Source: Hygrophila difformis (taxonomy: Eukaryota > Streptophyta > Magnoliopsida > Lamiales > Acanthaceae). From it: a stretch of DNA of 64,000 bases. Positions 24,734 to 36,951 of this stretch are shown here, one piece after another. Below the pieces are notes generated by a model. That model made no database searches. It was not told where the DNA came from and saw only the letters and a program-made list of their open reading frames with translations. The stretch is from NCBI GenBank assembly GCA_030278955.1, contig JAOANR010000004.1, positions 248,001 through 312,000 on the forward strand, given 5' to 3'. Both the position numbers and the translations under genes were made by a program. How positions within the stretch are numbered: the stretch's first letter is position 1; every line of letters begins with the position of its first letter.

Positions 24734-24826
24734 GTATTACCTTTGGTGATCATGCAAAATTTTCAGTGAAGCAAGGGAATGGAAGTCCATTATTTGTTTT
24801 CAGTGAGTATTTTGTAGTATTTTGTA
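24433..24826 (+). repeat. 394-bp SCAR segment, first copy of a direct duplication
   Basis: This segment starts at the ATAGA target duplication and covers the rest of SCAR exon b, the 79-bp intron, exon c and about 90 bp more. It recurs apparently without change at 33371-33764. The repeat breaks at 24826, where, after about 6 bp, the last 40 bp of an LTR (24833-24872) follow. Confidence 0.9.
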
Positions 24827-25036
24827 GTATTCTTCGGATTTAATATTCGATGTTGATTTCTCGGGTATTACAGTCTACCCTCCTTAGAAATCAACTTCGT
24901 CCTCGAAGTTGGGTCGCACTACGGAAAATTAATCATTGGCACAAAGAAATTATTGAGGTTCGCAATTTAAAATTCTTACCTCAGCTCGCGACGACTCTGC
25001 GCGGGGTATCACATCCTCTCCCCCTTAGGACTGCAG

Positions 25037-28000
25037 TTATGTCCCCATAACTGCTCCTGAGTCGCTTCGGAAAAGGTTGGGATATCTTTGCTTCATATCC
25101 GCTTCCAATTCCCACGTTGCTTCCTCGGTGCCATGATTTGACCATAGGATCTTTACCATCCTCACAGTCTTGTTCCTTGTGACCCTTTCCTTGACGTCAA
25201 GTACCTCGATCGGATACTCCTCGTATGTCAAGTCATCATCTAGCTCAATCACGTCGGGTTGCAACACGTGAGTTGGGTCGTGCACATATTTCTTCAGTTG
25301 AGAAACATGGAATACGTTGTGCACTCGCGACAACTCTGGTGGAAGTGCCAAACGATAAGCCAAGGTACCTACACGATCCAAAATCTCGTACGGACCAATG
25401 TAGCGAGGACTTAGCTTCCCTCGTTTACCGAATCGCATCACCCCCTTCATGGGCGATACTTTCAGCATAACCTTGTCTCCCACCTCAAATTCTAACTCTT
25501 GCCGCCTAGTGTCGGCGTAACTCTTCTGCCTATCTTGCGCGGCTTTCATTTTCTGTTGAACCACCTTGATCTTGCTATTCATATCCTCAATGAGCTGCGG
25601 TCCAACAACTGCCGAATCATCATCCTTCGTCCAGCACAACGGACTACGACACTTCCGTCCGTAAAGCGCTTCGAACGGTGCCATGCCTATGCTAGCGTGA
25701 TAACTGTTGTTGTACGAGAATTCAATCAACGGCAAGTGGTCTTCCCAACTTCCCTTGAATTCGAGTACACACGCTCTTAGCATGTCTTCGAGCGTCTGAA
25801 TCGTGCGCTCAGTCTGACCGTCCGTCATTGGATGAAATGCTGTGCTCATCTTGATTTGGGTTCCTAAGGCTTCTTGTAGTTTAGTCCAGAAGTTGGAGAC
25901 GAATCTACTATCTCGGTCTGAGATAATATCATGCGGTACTCCGTGCCTTCGGACCACATTCTCGATGTATGCCTTAGCTAGTTGATCCATTGACCAATTT
26001 TCCTTCATTGGTATGAAAATGGCGGTCTTCGTTAACCGGTCAACTATTACCCAAATCTTATTCATTCCTCGGGGAGATCTTGGCAACCCCGAAACAAAAT
26101 CCATGGAGATGCTGTCCCACTTCCAGCTTGCGATCTCCAATGGCCTTACCAATCCTAGCGGTTTTTGCCTCACTGCCTTCACTTTCTGGCAGGTTACACA
26201 CTTAGCCACAAAGTCGGCAACATCCTTTTTCATCCGCGGCCACCAATAGATTTTCTTTAAGTCTTTGTACAACTTATCCCCACCAGGGTGGACTGAATAA
26301 GGTGTACTGTGGCCTTCTTCCATGAGCTTCCTCTTCAATTCCTCGCACTTATGAGGAACGCACCATCTTCCTTTAAAACGAACACTTCCGTCTTCATGGA
26401 TCGTGAATCCTACCGCCTTACCTTCACTTATTCTTCCTTTGATCCTCTGGAGATTCTCGTCGTCCGGTTGGGCTTCTCGAATCTCGTCAAATACGGTAGA
26501 TTCAACTGTTATGGCGTTCACTGTCTCCACCACGGTTCCATAGTGGACTAGTTCAGTATCTAACTTAGCTAGGTCCATATACAGTCCCGAAGGTAGAATG
26601 AGCGTGTTCGCCGTGTGCCTCGTCTTGCGACTTAACGCATCCGCTACGACGTTCGCCTTGCCTTCATGGTAGGCTATATCCAGATCGTAATCCTTGATCA
26701 GCTCGAGCCATCTCCTCTGCCTCATATTTAACTCTTTCTGAGTAAATATATACTTGAGGCTCTTGTGATCTATAAACATCCGACAAGTTTGTCCATATAG
26801 ATAGTGTCGCCAGATCTTAAGAGCGAACACTACCGCTGCTAATTCCAGATCATGTGTCGGGTAGTTTACTTCGTGCGTCTTGAGTTGCCTAGATGCATAA
26901 GCAATCACTCTACGGTTTTGCATTAGCACGCAACCAAGACCTTCTTTCGAGGCGTCGCTATACACCTCATAATCCTCAGTCTCTGATGGCAATGCTAAAA
27001 CCGGTGCTGATGTGAGTCTCCCCTTAAGCTCACGGAATGACTGTTCACACTCAGCTGTCCAATCAAACTTCAATCCTTTCTTCAGCAGTTGGGTCATCGG
27101 TCTCGCAATTTTAGAAAAGTCCTTCACGAACCTTCGGTAGTATCCGGCTAGACCCAGGAAACTTCTTACCTCGGTCTGGTTTGTCGGTGCCGGCCATTCA
27201 GACACTGCTGATATCTTCGCCGGGTCGACTGATACTCCTTTAGCCGATACTATATGACCTAGAAAAGCGACTTCATTCTTCCAAAACTCGCACTTAGACA
27301 GCTTCGCGTAGAGTTGATTCTTCCTCAAAAGTCCGAGTACTTGGTGCAAATGACTACTATGCTCTTCCTCATTCCTCGAGTAAACTAGGATGTCGTCGAT
27401 GAATACGACTACACATGTGTCTAGTAACTCTCGGAAAACGCTATTCATGAGGTTCATGAATACTGCGGGAGCATTAGTCAGACCGAAAGACATTACGGTG
27501 AATTCGTAGTGCCCATATCTTGTTCGGAATGCTGTCTTGGGTATATCGTTCTCGGCGATACGCAATTGGTGGTATCCCGACCTTAGATCAACTTTCGAAA
27601 ATACCGACGCTCCTTTCAGTTGATCGAAGAGATCTTCGATCCTAGGTAGCGGGTACTTGTTCTTAATCGTCACTTGATTAAGACCTCGGTAGTCGATGCA
27701 CAATCGGAGTCCGCCGTCCTTCTTTTTCACGAACAGGACTGGAGCTCCCCATGGTGATGTGCTCGGCCGAATATATCCCTTAGATAACAACTCCTCTAGT
27801 TGTTCTTTCAGCTCCTTCATCTCAGCAGGCGCCATGCGATATGGTGCCTTTGACACCGGTTCGATTCCGGGCACGAGATCGATCGTGAACTCCACTTCTC
27901 GCTCAGGAGGCATTCCTGGAATATCTTCCGGAAAGACATCTGGGTATTCGTTCACGACGGGGATATTGTCGATCTTGTTCTCCTCGCCTTCCAGATTATG

Positions 28001-28434
28001 CACGTAGCACGCGTACAGTTGGTATCCCTTCTGCATGAGATTGTAGAACTTTAATGCATTTACTATCTTGGCACCCTTCTTCTGAGGCTGCATATAGTAA
28101 ATGTCCTTCTTCCCGCGACTTTTTGCCAACGAGATCTTCTGCTTCTGGCATTCGATGATAGCCTTGTACCTCGTCAACCAGTCCATTCCCAAAATGATAT
28201 CGAAATCCTTAAGGTCAAATTCTATGAGATTCGCAAAGAACTCAGTGTTCTTGATTACTATCGGGATCCCGTCATATCGTTTGGAACACGATACTACCTT
28301 ACCCGATGGTAATTGGATTCCTAAGTTAATGTTATTCGGAGCTGGTAGATCTAACGCAGATATAATTCTCGTGGAAATCAAAGAGCAACTCGCTCCTGAG
28401 TCAAATAAGACCTTGACAGGTAGCTTAAAGCAGT
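25037..28434 (-). pseudogene. Element 1 pol (protease-RT-RNase H-integrase-chromodomain), shifted out of the gag frame
   Basis: This frame opens just after the frameshift near 28425 and runs to the stop at 25037. In order it shows retropepsin with the DSGAS active site just inside the start and LGMDWL, reverse transcriptase ([21 protein letters not shown]), RNase H ([10 protein letters not shown]), zinc-binding integrase N-terminus (HPGG...CVTCQK), integrase core ([23 protein letters not shown]), a GPY module ([10 protein letters not shown]) and a chromodomain-like tail ([11 protein letters not shown]). Element 2 has the same proteins fused to gag in one frame. Here one base is missing and neighbours are altered (AGCTT where element 2 reads ACGTTT on the + strand), so ribosomes from gag would stop before the protease. 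RNase H reads MFIDHKS where element 2 has MFTDHKS. Confidence 0.85.
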
Positions 28435-29700
28435 AAACGTACCTTCGATCACGTCGCCTTGAGCAGCTAAGTCAGCTTGGTTTATCACGTTCAGGCGTCC
28501 TACTGGCCTCCCTTGATTCCCATGCTGGTTCGGATTCTGAGGTGGTCTCTGTGCCTGTGGGAATCTCTGTCCTTGGTTGTGCTGCTGGTTTAGCCCGGCT
28601 GGCCTGTTGCCCTGAGGACAGTTTATCAGGTCCAACCTCTTTTCAATGCGGTCCTCCCTCGTCCGGCATTCCTTCTTCATGTGACCTTCTCGGCCACACC
28701 GGTAGCAATGCCCCGGTCTCGGGCATTCACGCACCAAGTGCGGAATGTTGCATTCTCGGCACCTGGGTATGAAGGCGCCCTGGTTATCCGGCCTCCAACC
28801 TCCTTGGCCTCCTCGGTTGAGTTCTCTGTTGTCCGGCTTCCTTTGACCATCATTCCTTCCTTGGTCATTCCCCCTTCTGAAGTGATTTCCAGAGTTGTTG
28901 TTCCGATTCCTCTTATCGAAATTGTTTAGGCCCTTGCTCGCCTCTCCATGATCCTTGCGCTTCAGCTGTTGTACTCGTGCAATTGCCACTGCACGATCGT
29001 AAACAGCTTGCAGAGTAGTGTGCTGTCCGCCAACCAAGATCTCTCGGATGCTGAGATTCAGCCCCATCTCGAATTTCTGGGCTTTATCAGCATCGGTTGG
29101 TACCAGCCTTGGAGCGAATCGGACGAGCTCTTTAAACTTCGCATAGTATTCTTGAACTGTCTGGGTGCCTTGTCGGAGATTTATGAATTCCTCATACTTA
29201 ACAGTCTTTATGCTGAGGGGATAGAACCTTTCCCTCATCATCTCCTTAAACTCTTCCCAGAAGTAGGCATGTTCACCATCAGCAAGTCCTTCTTGGTGGT
29301 TTTGCCACCACTCGTCAGCTTCTCCTCTCAGGTAATACACAGCCACACCAACCTTCTCATTCGCGGGACACCTGATGGCAGTAAGCAGTTTATCAAAAGT
29401 CCTCAGCCAATCCTCCAACTTCGCGGGATCTTCCTGTCCCTCGTAATGAGGCGGCTGGTAAGGGTTCACCATCGCCAGATAATTTATCCGAGCTGCTGGG
29501 GGTGGTACTGCTGCTTGAGCTCGGTTGACTTCAGCGTTTCCTAGAGCAACGAGGACTTGCTCAACTGTCCTCAACCTCTCATCAAGTGCGTTGGGAGCGG
29601 GGTTAGCTTGAACTCCCGGATTCGGCGGGTTCGCATCCGCTGGAGCATTAGCGTTCTCATTCACTGGGATCTCAGCTCTAGGTCTCCCTCTGGGCGGCAT
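28378..29700 (-). CDS. Element 1 Gag (capsid-nucleocapsid), ends by frameshift
   Basis: Gag packages the retrotransposon RNA into particles. I start at the ATG at 29700 ([10 protein letters not shown]), the conserved start shared with element 2, and ignore the longer upstream frame. A retrotransposon gag core ([30 protein letters not shown]) is followed by an Asn/Gly/Arg-rich linker and a CCHC zinc knuckle ([14 protein letters not shown]) preceded by a second knuckle-like [13 protein letters not shown]. After about residue 425 the frame diverges from that of element 2 because of the one-base deletion at about 28425, adding a short unrelated tail before the stop. Confidence 0.8.
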   Translation of the reverse strand: MPPRGRPRAEIPVNENANAPADANPPNPGVQANPAPNALDERLRTVEQVLVALGNAEVNRAQAAVPPPAARINYLAMVNPYQPPHYEGQEDPAKLEDWLRTFDKLLTAIRCPANEKVGVAVYYLRGEADEWWQNHQEGLADGEHAYFWEEFKEMMRERFYPLSIKTVKYEEFINLRQGTQTVQEYYAKFKELVRFAPRLVPTDADKAQKFEMGLNLSIREILVGGQHTTLQAVYDRAVAIARVQQLKRKDHGEASKGLNNFDKRNRNNNSGNHFRRGNDQGRNDGQRKPDNRELNRGGQGGWRPDNQGAFIPRCRECNIPHLVRECPRPGHCYRCGREGHMKKECRTREDRIEKRLDLINCPQGNRPAGLNQQHNQGQRFPQAQRPPQNPNQHGNQGRPVGRLNVINQADLAAQGDVIEGTFTALSYLSRSYLTQERVAL

Positions 29701-30029
29701 TCTGATGATCAAGCACGCAGAGGTTAGATTCGCGGTTAGATGAAAGTTAATAGTCAAGTTAGACTAGGGTTAGAACTCAGTCTCATAGGTTCTAAGTGTT
29801 AAAGACCACTGAAATGGGCAAGAAAGGAAAGAGAAAACTAAATGCGAAATTCCACTAGATGATAACGATTTAATAACAAGGCTACTACATCAAATACTAC
29901 TAGGTCACCACTACATAAAATGTGGTACCATCAGGATAATCAATATGCGGTAATAATAGGTACGGAAATGATAGGAAACTAGTAGCGAAAAGCGGTAAAA
30001 GTCCAACAAGATAGAACGCATGATAAAGT

Positions 30030-30491
30030 CTAGATCAAGTAGTCGGGAGAATAGCCAAGCATCCGGCGATCAGCCTCGATCTCCTCGTCGGTATCAAGAG
30101 GCAGTGGAGGGTTCTCCACAACCTCCTCGGGGTCCTCCTCTTCCTCCTCAACGTTGATGAACTCATCGGGATCAAACTCTTCCTCCTCTTCCATCTCGGG
30201 TTCGGGGTTAAGCTGGTTTTGCAGCCCAACAATGACCTCCTCCAACGCAAAGATGCGTCCCTGTAGCATATGCACGTGGTGTCGGCAATCCTCGAACTCG
30301 GCCGCAAGAGCATCATGGCGAGCAGCCATCTGGGTACTCCTAATGGTCATAGCCTCCATCCTCTCCTCTATAGCCACAATCCTATTTCTATCGTTTGCGG
30401 CATCCCTAGAGATATGGCGAAGTTCGTGCGTGATATCCGACATGGAGCACAATAAACGCATGATGGAATCTTGTAACCTCGGGTCGGCCAT
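30030..30491 (-). CDS. Element 1 accessory ORF upstream of gag (coiled-coil, acidic tail)
   Basis: A 153-residue ORF between the primer-binding site and gag, starting at ATG 30491. The first 110 residues look helical and coiled-coil-like (MADPRLQDSIMRLLCSMSDI; MLQGRIFALEEVIVGLQ). The C-terminal 45 residues are strongly acidic with Glu/Asp runs. It has no zinc knuckle or membrane segment. A near-identical ORF stands in the same place in element 2 (48081-48539). By my alignment the two differ at more than 20 codon positions, nearly all synonymous, with three conservative replacements and one in-frame codon indel. It is therefore an authentic accessory protein of this family. Its function is unknown to me. 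Confidence 0.75.
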   Translation of the reverse strand: MADPRLQDSIMRLLCSMSDITHELRHISRDAANDRNRIVAIEERMEAMTIRSTQMAARHDALAAEFEDCRHHVHMLQGRIFALEEVIVGLQNQLNPEPEMEEEEEFDPDEFINVEEEEEDPEEVVENPPLPLDTDEEIEADRRMLGYSPDYLI

Positions 30492-30739
30492 CTAATCATG
30501 CAAATTTTACATTAAGGGATATGCCACACATAGAAAATAATTTGTTAATGCACATGCTTCCCCCCAAAAATAGTACTAAGTTTTTAAGACTTGTCGAATT
30601 TGCAAGATATACTTTTCCATGGGTTTTTAAAATAAAATTCCCTTTTTCCATGGAAATAATACTTAAAATGCTTAAAAATTATATTAAATAATTTGGGCCT
30701 CTATAGTGGGCCGAAAAATAATAGCTTTAAAATTTTCGG

Positions 30740-30751
30740 GCTCTGATACCA
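30740..30751 (-). promoter_or_regulatory. Element 1 primer-binding site (tRNA-iMet)
   Basis: Minus-strand TGGTATCAGAGC, complementary to the 3' end of plant initiator tRNA-Met, sits three bases inside the 5' LTR. Reverse transcription is primed here. Confidence 0.85.
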
Positions 30752-30754
30752 CTT

Positions 30755-33370
30755 TGTAACACCCCGGATTTGATTTCCCAGGCCAGGGCATTACCGCCAC
30801 ACTTTTCTAAACAAGACCCGACCCAAGTCGAGCTCATCTAGAAAAATGCTAAGGCTAAGTTGTATCGATTTTTCAAAACAATTTAAAAATTATTCAATCA
30901 CGCCCGAATTAAAATCAGAGTATCTCATGCATCACAGTAATAATCAGTGCGGAAGCTAAAACAAATAAAAAATGGGGCCAAACAGACGGCCAAAAACCAA
31001 AGTCCAAAGTCCAGTATCAAAGTCCAAAGTGCAGAAATTTAAAATAATCATAAAATGCGACAAGTCTTTATTCTTGGAAAGTCCCATCCCAATGCGCCAA
31101 CACTTACTCTGCGAAAAATAGGAAATAACAATTTATCAGTACACACGGTACTGAGTAAGTTAACGTATAGCATAACAAAATTTAAAGATTTAGAAGAGTA
31201 ATAAAAAGTTGGGAAATTAATCTAACGAACGAGTAAAAATAATTTACGGGGATTTCTTTTTACACTTTACCACACCAATGTTCATTTTGATCGAGGACAT
31301 CCAAAACATTACCCGCTTGGGCGCTTATGTCCACAAGCTGCCGGTATCGACGATCCAGGGCCTTAGCCGTTTTGGGATCAATTACCCGCTTGGGCACTTA
31401 TGTCCACAAGCCGACGGTATCCACAATGTGAGAGCAGCGGACCCTATACAGACACACTCCGGAGCCCTAGGTAACCCCTACGGATACACCTAGGAGTATA
31501 GACTCATACAATCACGCAACATAATAATATTTCCTTGGCGCCGTTTTGGCCACCAAAAAGAGGGGGCGGCCCAACGAGCCCACGCCAAGTGCACTTACCC
31601 TCCAAATTGAACATCTAACTCGATCAAAACTCACAAAGTTTCAAAAATCACATTTTAATCATTACAATATATGTCTACATTTCCAGAATTCATAGGATTC
31701 ATCAAAGAGTAGCAATCGACTCAAAAACTACCGAAACGTACGAAACCAAATTTCACCGGTAAGACTACACTGTGGCAGTTTTCAAAATCGAATTAGGAAA
31801 TGTAGTAAAACTTTGTGAAAAATTCTGAAAATTTTACAGGTGCTAGGCGACATCAAAATAAACATTTTTCTCAGAAATAGGCCTTAGCAAATTCGGACTC
31901 TAAGTCACTCAAAAAAAATCATTTCAGAAACTTGTTTTCAAAAGGGTGCAAATACCACTGTTCATCCGACCACAGCTTACTTAAAAATCCATAACAATTC
32001 GAAGGTTGTTCCAAAATTTCTGAAATTTAACAGGAGTAAACTAGACACATAGATGAACAATTTTCATGAAGAAGTCGACCATAAAAAACGACCATAGCTA
32101 GGAGAAATATGAACTACAAAACTGAACATGCTAGGAATTTGAATCTGTCACCAAATATAGCAGAAAATACCAGATCCGTTTTCGTCGAACAAATCAATTC
32201 CAAAAATTATGAAAATTTACAGACATCATCTTTAAAGTGTTAGGAACATTTTTCATTTAGACAAGTTCTTCCAAAAATGAACGGATCTTGACGAAAAACG
32301 CTGAACAAATAAACTACTCGGATAGAAACCCTAGTTGACAGATTTGGCACAAGATGAAGATTGAACTATATCTCGAAGATTACTCAACCAAACACTCTAA
32401 AAATTGATATGCACATCATTAACTTACTTCTCAAGAGTGTAGTGTCGAAATCCTCTTTGGTTGAACCCTCAAACTCGTCCGGAACAGCCTCAACCTCCAA
32501 GATCTACCGAACGAATCCTATTTTGAGGTGTTTGGATAAAAGCTTGATGTTAGGGCCTAGAATCCGAAGTAAAGAACAAGGAATTGGTTTAGCAACCTTA
32601 CCTAGACGTAGGAGAAGGGATTGGAATGCTTGATCTCGCTCAACACCTCCTGGAACAAGGAAGAACACTCAAAACTCTCACCAACTCTCTCTAGAATCAG
32701 AATTTCGGATTAGTGTGAATGAGGGATTTTGGGGACTGATTTGGGATAAGAATAGGATGTTTGGGAGTTCCAAAAGAAACCTTAATGGTCCTAGGGAGTG
32801 AAGGAAGTATAATGGCAGTCAAGTTCGGATTTGGAGCCCTCCATAACTCTCCATACATCTCACAATCCCATTCACTCCCTTACACTAATCCCATGCATGA
32901 ATCATCACTTAATTAGGCTAAGTAAAGGCTCTAGATCCTTCTAGAACCATCCAATGGTGTCTCAATACACTCACCAACATCTGAGAAAGGGGTTTGGATA
33001 GATTCAAGGCATCAAGATCGAACTTAATGCCAAAACAAGCTTGAAAACGCGTAGCAGCGTTTGAAACGCTGCTACTGGGGTGGCGGCGCGCTGGTGGCGC
33101 GCCACCGCGCGGCCACCGCGCCACCCCAGGCAGCGATTTTTCTCCCCTTTTTTTTTTTTTTATATAATATGATTTTTGATCTTTTAAAAATCATATTGGA
33201 TTATCCGATTGTTGGATACTCCGATAACTCTCTTCGAGTTGCTATCGTGCGAAAATATTTAATTCCGCTCTCCCGGAATTATTTCGGTTGCGATAGTTAA
33301 ATCCAATTAATTAATTTAATTAATTAATTTTTCGGATTTAATATTCGATGTTGATTTCTCGGGTATTACA
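30755..33370 (-). mobile_element. Element 1 5' LTR
   Basis: A 2616-bp LTR with TG...CA ends on the minus strand, flanked on the right by target duplication ATAGA (33371-33375). It appears identical to 21816-24432 apart from the poly-T length. On the + strand it begins TGTAACACCCCGG directly after the primer-binding site. Its U3 side carries the same GC-rich hairpins (near 33050-33128) and AT palindrome. Confidence 0.85.
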
Positions 33371-33764
33371 ATAGATGAGAACCTTGTCAAACGTGGAGAT
33401 CTACCTCGATTTATAATGGATTCTTATGAAGAATGCAGGCCTCCTCCTTGCCTATTCCTTCTTGACAAGTATGATCTGTCATTCATATTTTGGTTGACTT
33501 GGCAATCTTCCTCCTTATATGCATCTCAAATATCGTCTTCAATTTAGGTTTGATGTTGCGGGTGCTGGAGCTTGTCTCAAACGTTTCACTGATCCTTCAT
33601 TTTTCAAAGTAGAAGCATCTAGAATGACTAGCTCTGATGTCCAGTGGGAAAAGAAGATTCTGAAACCTAAGGTATTACCTTTGGTGATCATGCAAAATTT
33701 TCAGTGAAGCAAGGGAATGGAAGTCCATTATTTGTTTTCAGTGAGTATTTTGTAGTATTTTGTA
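33371..33764 (+). pseudogene. SCAR segment, second copy of the direct duplication
   Basis: Matches 24433-24826 with a constant offset of 8938. It contains the target duplication, the rest of SCAR exon b (to 33468), a 79-bp intron and exon c (33548-33671). Beyond 33764 the sequence continues into what should be the original downstream flank of the SCAR locus. No later SCAR exon is recognisable there. Confidence 0.85.
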
Positions 33765-34800
33765 ACAAAACTTAAACACGTCTGTCTCATATAAAATATT
33801 AAGCGTGAGGCTACTGCATCTTTTTACTTATACTCTCTGAATCTTTTTTCTCGACTCTTTGGACACGAGCTGATAAATAATAATTATCCTTCTCCTGTGA
33901 AGTTTCATCATTTCTGTTGTAGGCATTGTCTGATACTAATGTCCAATTTATCTGACTGTTTTTTAGGCGCCTCAGTTGCATGATAAGTAGATGATTCTTC
34001 CCCAGGAAGTGAAAAATAGATGAAACCATACTATATATTAAAGCAATAATGTGAGATTACAATGCTGACACTTTAAATTAAAATGATTGAAATTTATTAG
34101 TAATATTCCCACCCCCGATTCGAATTTATTACCTTTTAGGACAAAAAATTGGAACATTAACTACTCAAATCAACCATAATAATTCTGTGTCAATTCAATC
34201 AATTTTTTATATTGATATATATAATATATTATGATAATAATTTTATTATATTTGTTTACAAATTTGTATGCATTATTACTTGTATTCAGAATTCATAGAA
34301 GTACCGAGAATCTTCTTTTCTGCTCCCTGTTTCAATTTCTCAATGATTATTGGCTTTAGTAATCACTTGCGCTTCCATTTTATGTATTCATGCTGGCATT
34401 TGTTTCCCCCTTTTGATCGTGCACCTACAGAAAAAAGGGTCATGCTGGAGAAATGGAGAAACCCATGAAATTATGGCTTCATCTGGCACCAAGTGAAACA
34501 TCTCTCATATTGTATTGCTAATTGGTCACTCAGTTCACATTGAGCACCGGTGCAAAAGTACTTGGTCCTGATTCCTGATCTGTTTTAGCTATTCCTCTGT
34601 TCAAGGTCTCTTCGATCTTCATTATTCGGATCATGTGCTTTGGGGTTATGGTGAAATATATTTTGATTGTTTCTGACATGTTCACGGGTTGTTTTATGTT
34701 TTAACATAATCCCTGTCAGATTTGTCATTTTAAATTTAGCTGATAGTTTTCATTTATACTTTATGCTAGGGCTTTCGTTTATTATCCCTGTCAGATTTAC
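33765..34800. other. Non-coding stretch downstream of the SCAR fragment
   Basis: AT-rich intron- or intergenic-like sequence. The short open frames here show no recognisable motif. I see no gene, repeat or structural RNA in it. Confidence 0.5.
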
Positions 34801-34816
34801 TTTGTTATTTATCTAG

Positions 34817-34918
34817 GTGCGAATGTCCACTGTTGAGGCTCTAGGCCAGATGGTTGGCATTGTTACTCGGACAACTAAAGTCAGCTTTACCAAGACTTGT
34901 ACCCACTGTTTTGGAATT
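34817..34918 (+). pseudogene. Exon-like fragment resembling the MCM6 OB-fold region
   Basis: An open stretch after a TAG acceptor and before a GTAAG donor encodes ALGQMVGIVTRTTKV followed by CTHC. MCM helicase subunits, MCM6 in particular, carry a similar G-x-L-V...G-V-V-T-R-T-S-E-V segment followed by a Cys-x-x-Cys zinc site. Relative to the family, about three residues are missing between V and GIVTR. A single short exon is weak evidence, and no other MCM exon was found nearby. Confidence 0.35.
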
Positions 34919-35569
34919 GTAAGCTGTTATATGTTTTTTTACCTTGAAATTTGGTACTTTGTTCACGGGTCACTAAATTTGTGAATGTAATGCCGATACT
35001 TAATTGAAGTTCGTATCATTTTATCTCAACTCTCATTTTCTGTTCACTATATAGGCGTAAAAGAAAGACCAAGATGCTTCCATTGTGGCTATATTTAGTC
35101 TCCACAGTCTCTTGAATGCTTCATTACTTTCAAAGAGTCGTCCTCCTTTACTGGCCTTTGAGGTTGGTATGTGATATTCATTTTCTTTCTTCTTTGAACA
35201 TTGCAGAGGTGGGTACTTGTATTCTTTTCAAGGTTTCCATTTGTCAATTCTCGTGTTCGGTATTTTGATAGGCAATTACAAAGGAAAGATCTCTGAGCAC
35301 TCCTGAGCATTATTTTTTCTATATTGAGTATGTGAACATTGTAGAAAAGGCAAATGATTTTGGAAGTGGACAAATACAGTGATTGAAAATGATTTTGGCT
35401 GGTATTGCAACATGTATAATCTATTGCTTGAAGACGGAGGTTTGTGCTCAAGTTTTCAGTATTTTTTAGTGCGATCAATTGATATACGGTATATATACTG
35501 ATTGTGATTTTGTATTTGATGTTTGTTTGGTTTTGGTGCATTGACAGGTGTAAAATTTGCATCGTAATT

Positions 35570-35672
35570 TTGTTTTGAGGAATGCGCCTTATCTACCTTT
35601 CCAAGGTGGACACGAAGCTGAAGCAAAGACTTTCAAGACCGGTTTTCGCGATGCGTGGTCTCGATGCAAGGT
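35570..35672 (+). other. Unidentified exon-like stretch
   Basis: An open frame reading APYLPFQGGHEAEAKTF and onward to a clean AAG-GTAATG donor. Codon use and the splice site look like a real exon remnant, but I do not recognise the protein. The flanking kilobases hold only AT-rich, intron-like sequence. Confidence 0.3.
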
Positions 35673-36375
35673 AATGCACCATGCGAAATTTTTCAACCGG
35701 CTTCGAATATGTTAGTATTATAATTGTTTCCATTGATACTTTCATGTTCATATCATAAGTTTTCAATTCAGGAAGAAAGCTTCAAATATAGATCAATGGC
35801 CCCTGTGTTTGGGTCATTTGTAGTATTATATTATTCTTTTCCACCGAGAATCTTTGGAATTAACTCCAGTCTTGTTGCCTCTGTCCCGATTTGAAAGGAT
35901 TTATGTTTCTGGTAACTTGGATGTCTGTTTTCTTCTCCCAGATTCATGGAATAAAGGAAAAGAAAGAAGGATACTCCACATAATATTTTTTAGAATACTA
36001 TGACTAGCTTAATGACAGGACATTTTTTTTTTGTTTTCAGATTGTGGTCTATAGTTTATCAACCAGTTACTTTGTGGTTAGCAATAGACACATTGATTAT
36101 CATTATGAAATTTATATGGTAGGAAACATTGTTTGTGTTTCTTTGTCTAGAAACTAGCTTGGTTTGGCTCCCAATTTGCAGCGATTCAAGATTTCTTCAT
36201 ACGCGCTCAAGTGTTTGATTAAAAATGTCAAAATTGCTTCGAGTTTCTCATGATGTAGTAGTACTTGGAACTATATGTTGTATGGCTCTCCTCTTGCGAT
36301 ATCATGCTTGTTTTTTTTTTTTTTGTCAACTGCATCTATACCTAATAATCTTTGTGCTGCAGTACAAATTTCATG

Positions 36376-36460
36376 AATCTGGTTGTAAGAGAATAAAGAG
36401 AAAAGAAAGGATGGGAAGCAAACTGAGAATAAAGAGAAAAGAAAGGAAGGGACACTGGGA
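36376..36460. repeat. Short purine-rich tandem duplication
   Basis: A unit of about 36 bp (GAGAATAAAGAGAAAAGAAA plus a G/A-rich end) occurs twice in a row, followed by further GA-rich sequence to about 36540. The open frames across it are low-complexity and not supported as genes. Confidence 0.7.
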
Positions 36461-36951
36461 CACCAAAGAACCAGCAAACTGAGGACAGAAGTAGAAAGTG
36501 AAGGGAGGGGACAGATGTAGAAACTGAGGACACTGGGAACAGTAGTGAAAATATTACCACAATGTTTAGGAACAACAGACGATCTACATATTTATTGCTA
36601 GATTGACAACAGGCAACCTTATTTTCCTTTGCATATGTTTAACTGAAAATTTCATTAAAACCATACATCTTGTGGTTGGTCTCTGCAACATAATTTACTT
36701 CCATCAAAAGTTTAGAATCAGGGCTTTATACTCTCTCTTAATATCTTGAAACTAAGACTTTTTATGCAACATTTGCCAAGAGGGGAGTGTGATTTGCAAA
36801 AAGGAGAGTGTGAAAATATTTTATAACACTTTTGGTTTCTATGTGCAATTGCGGCAACGGTATGCTATCCCTAGAACTCATCTTAATTCTTCAATTTGAT
36901 AATCTTATGTGAACTTGCATGAAGTAATGTCTTGTTCCATGTTTTTAAAGA

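Larger units (their letters stand above)
24833..33370 (-). mobile_element. Ty3/gypsy chromovirus element 1 (Tekay/Del-like), minus strand
   Basis: From right to left: 5' LTR (30755-33370), primer-binding site, accessory ORF, gag, pol, polypurine tract (about 24873-24887), then only 40 bp of 3' LTR (24833-24872) before a junction with duplicated SCAR sequence. The domain order protease-RT-RNase H-integrase with a C-terminal chromodomain-like region identifies a chromovirus. The long LTRs and group-II-like chromodomain suggest the Tekay/Del clade. The internal region is about 5.9 kb. Target duplication ATAGA is at 33371-33375. A frameshift separates gag from pol, so this copy is not autonomous as sequenced. 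Confidence 0.85.

Noticed and set aside
28948..29544. 198-residue plus-strand frame over gag (mirrored at 49160-49618)
   Set aside because: Antisense shadow of the conserved gag frame.
36225..36575. Overlapping small frames on both strands
   Set aside because: Purine-rich tandem repeat with low complexity.
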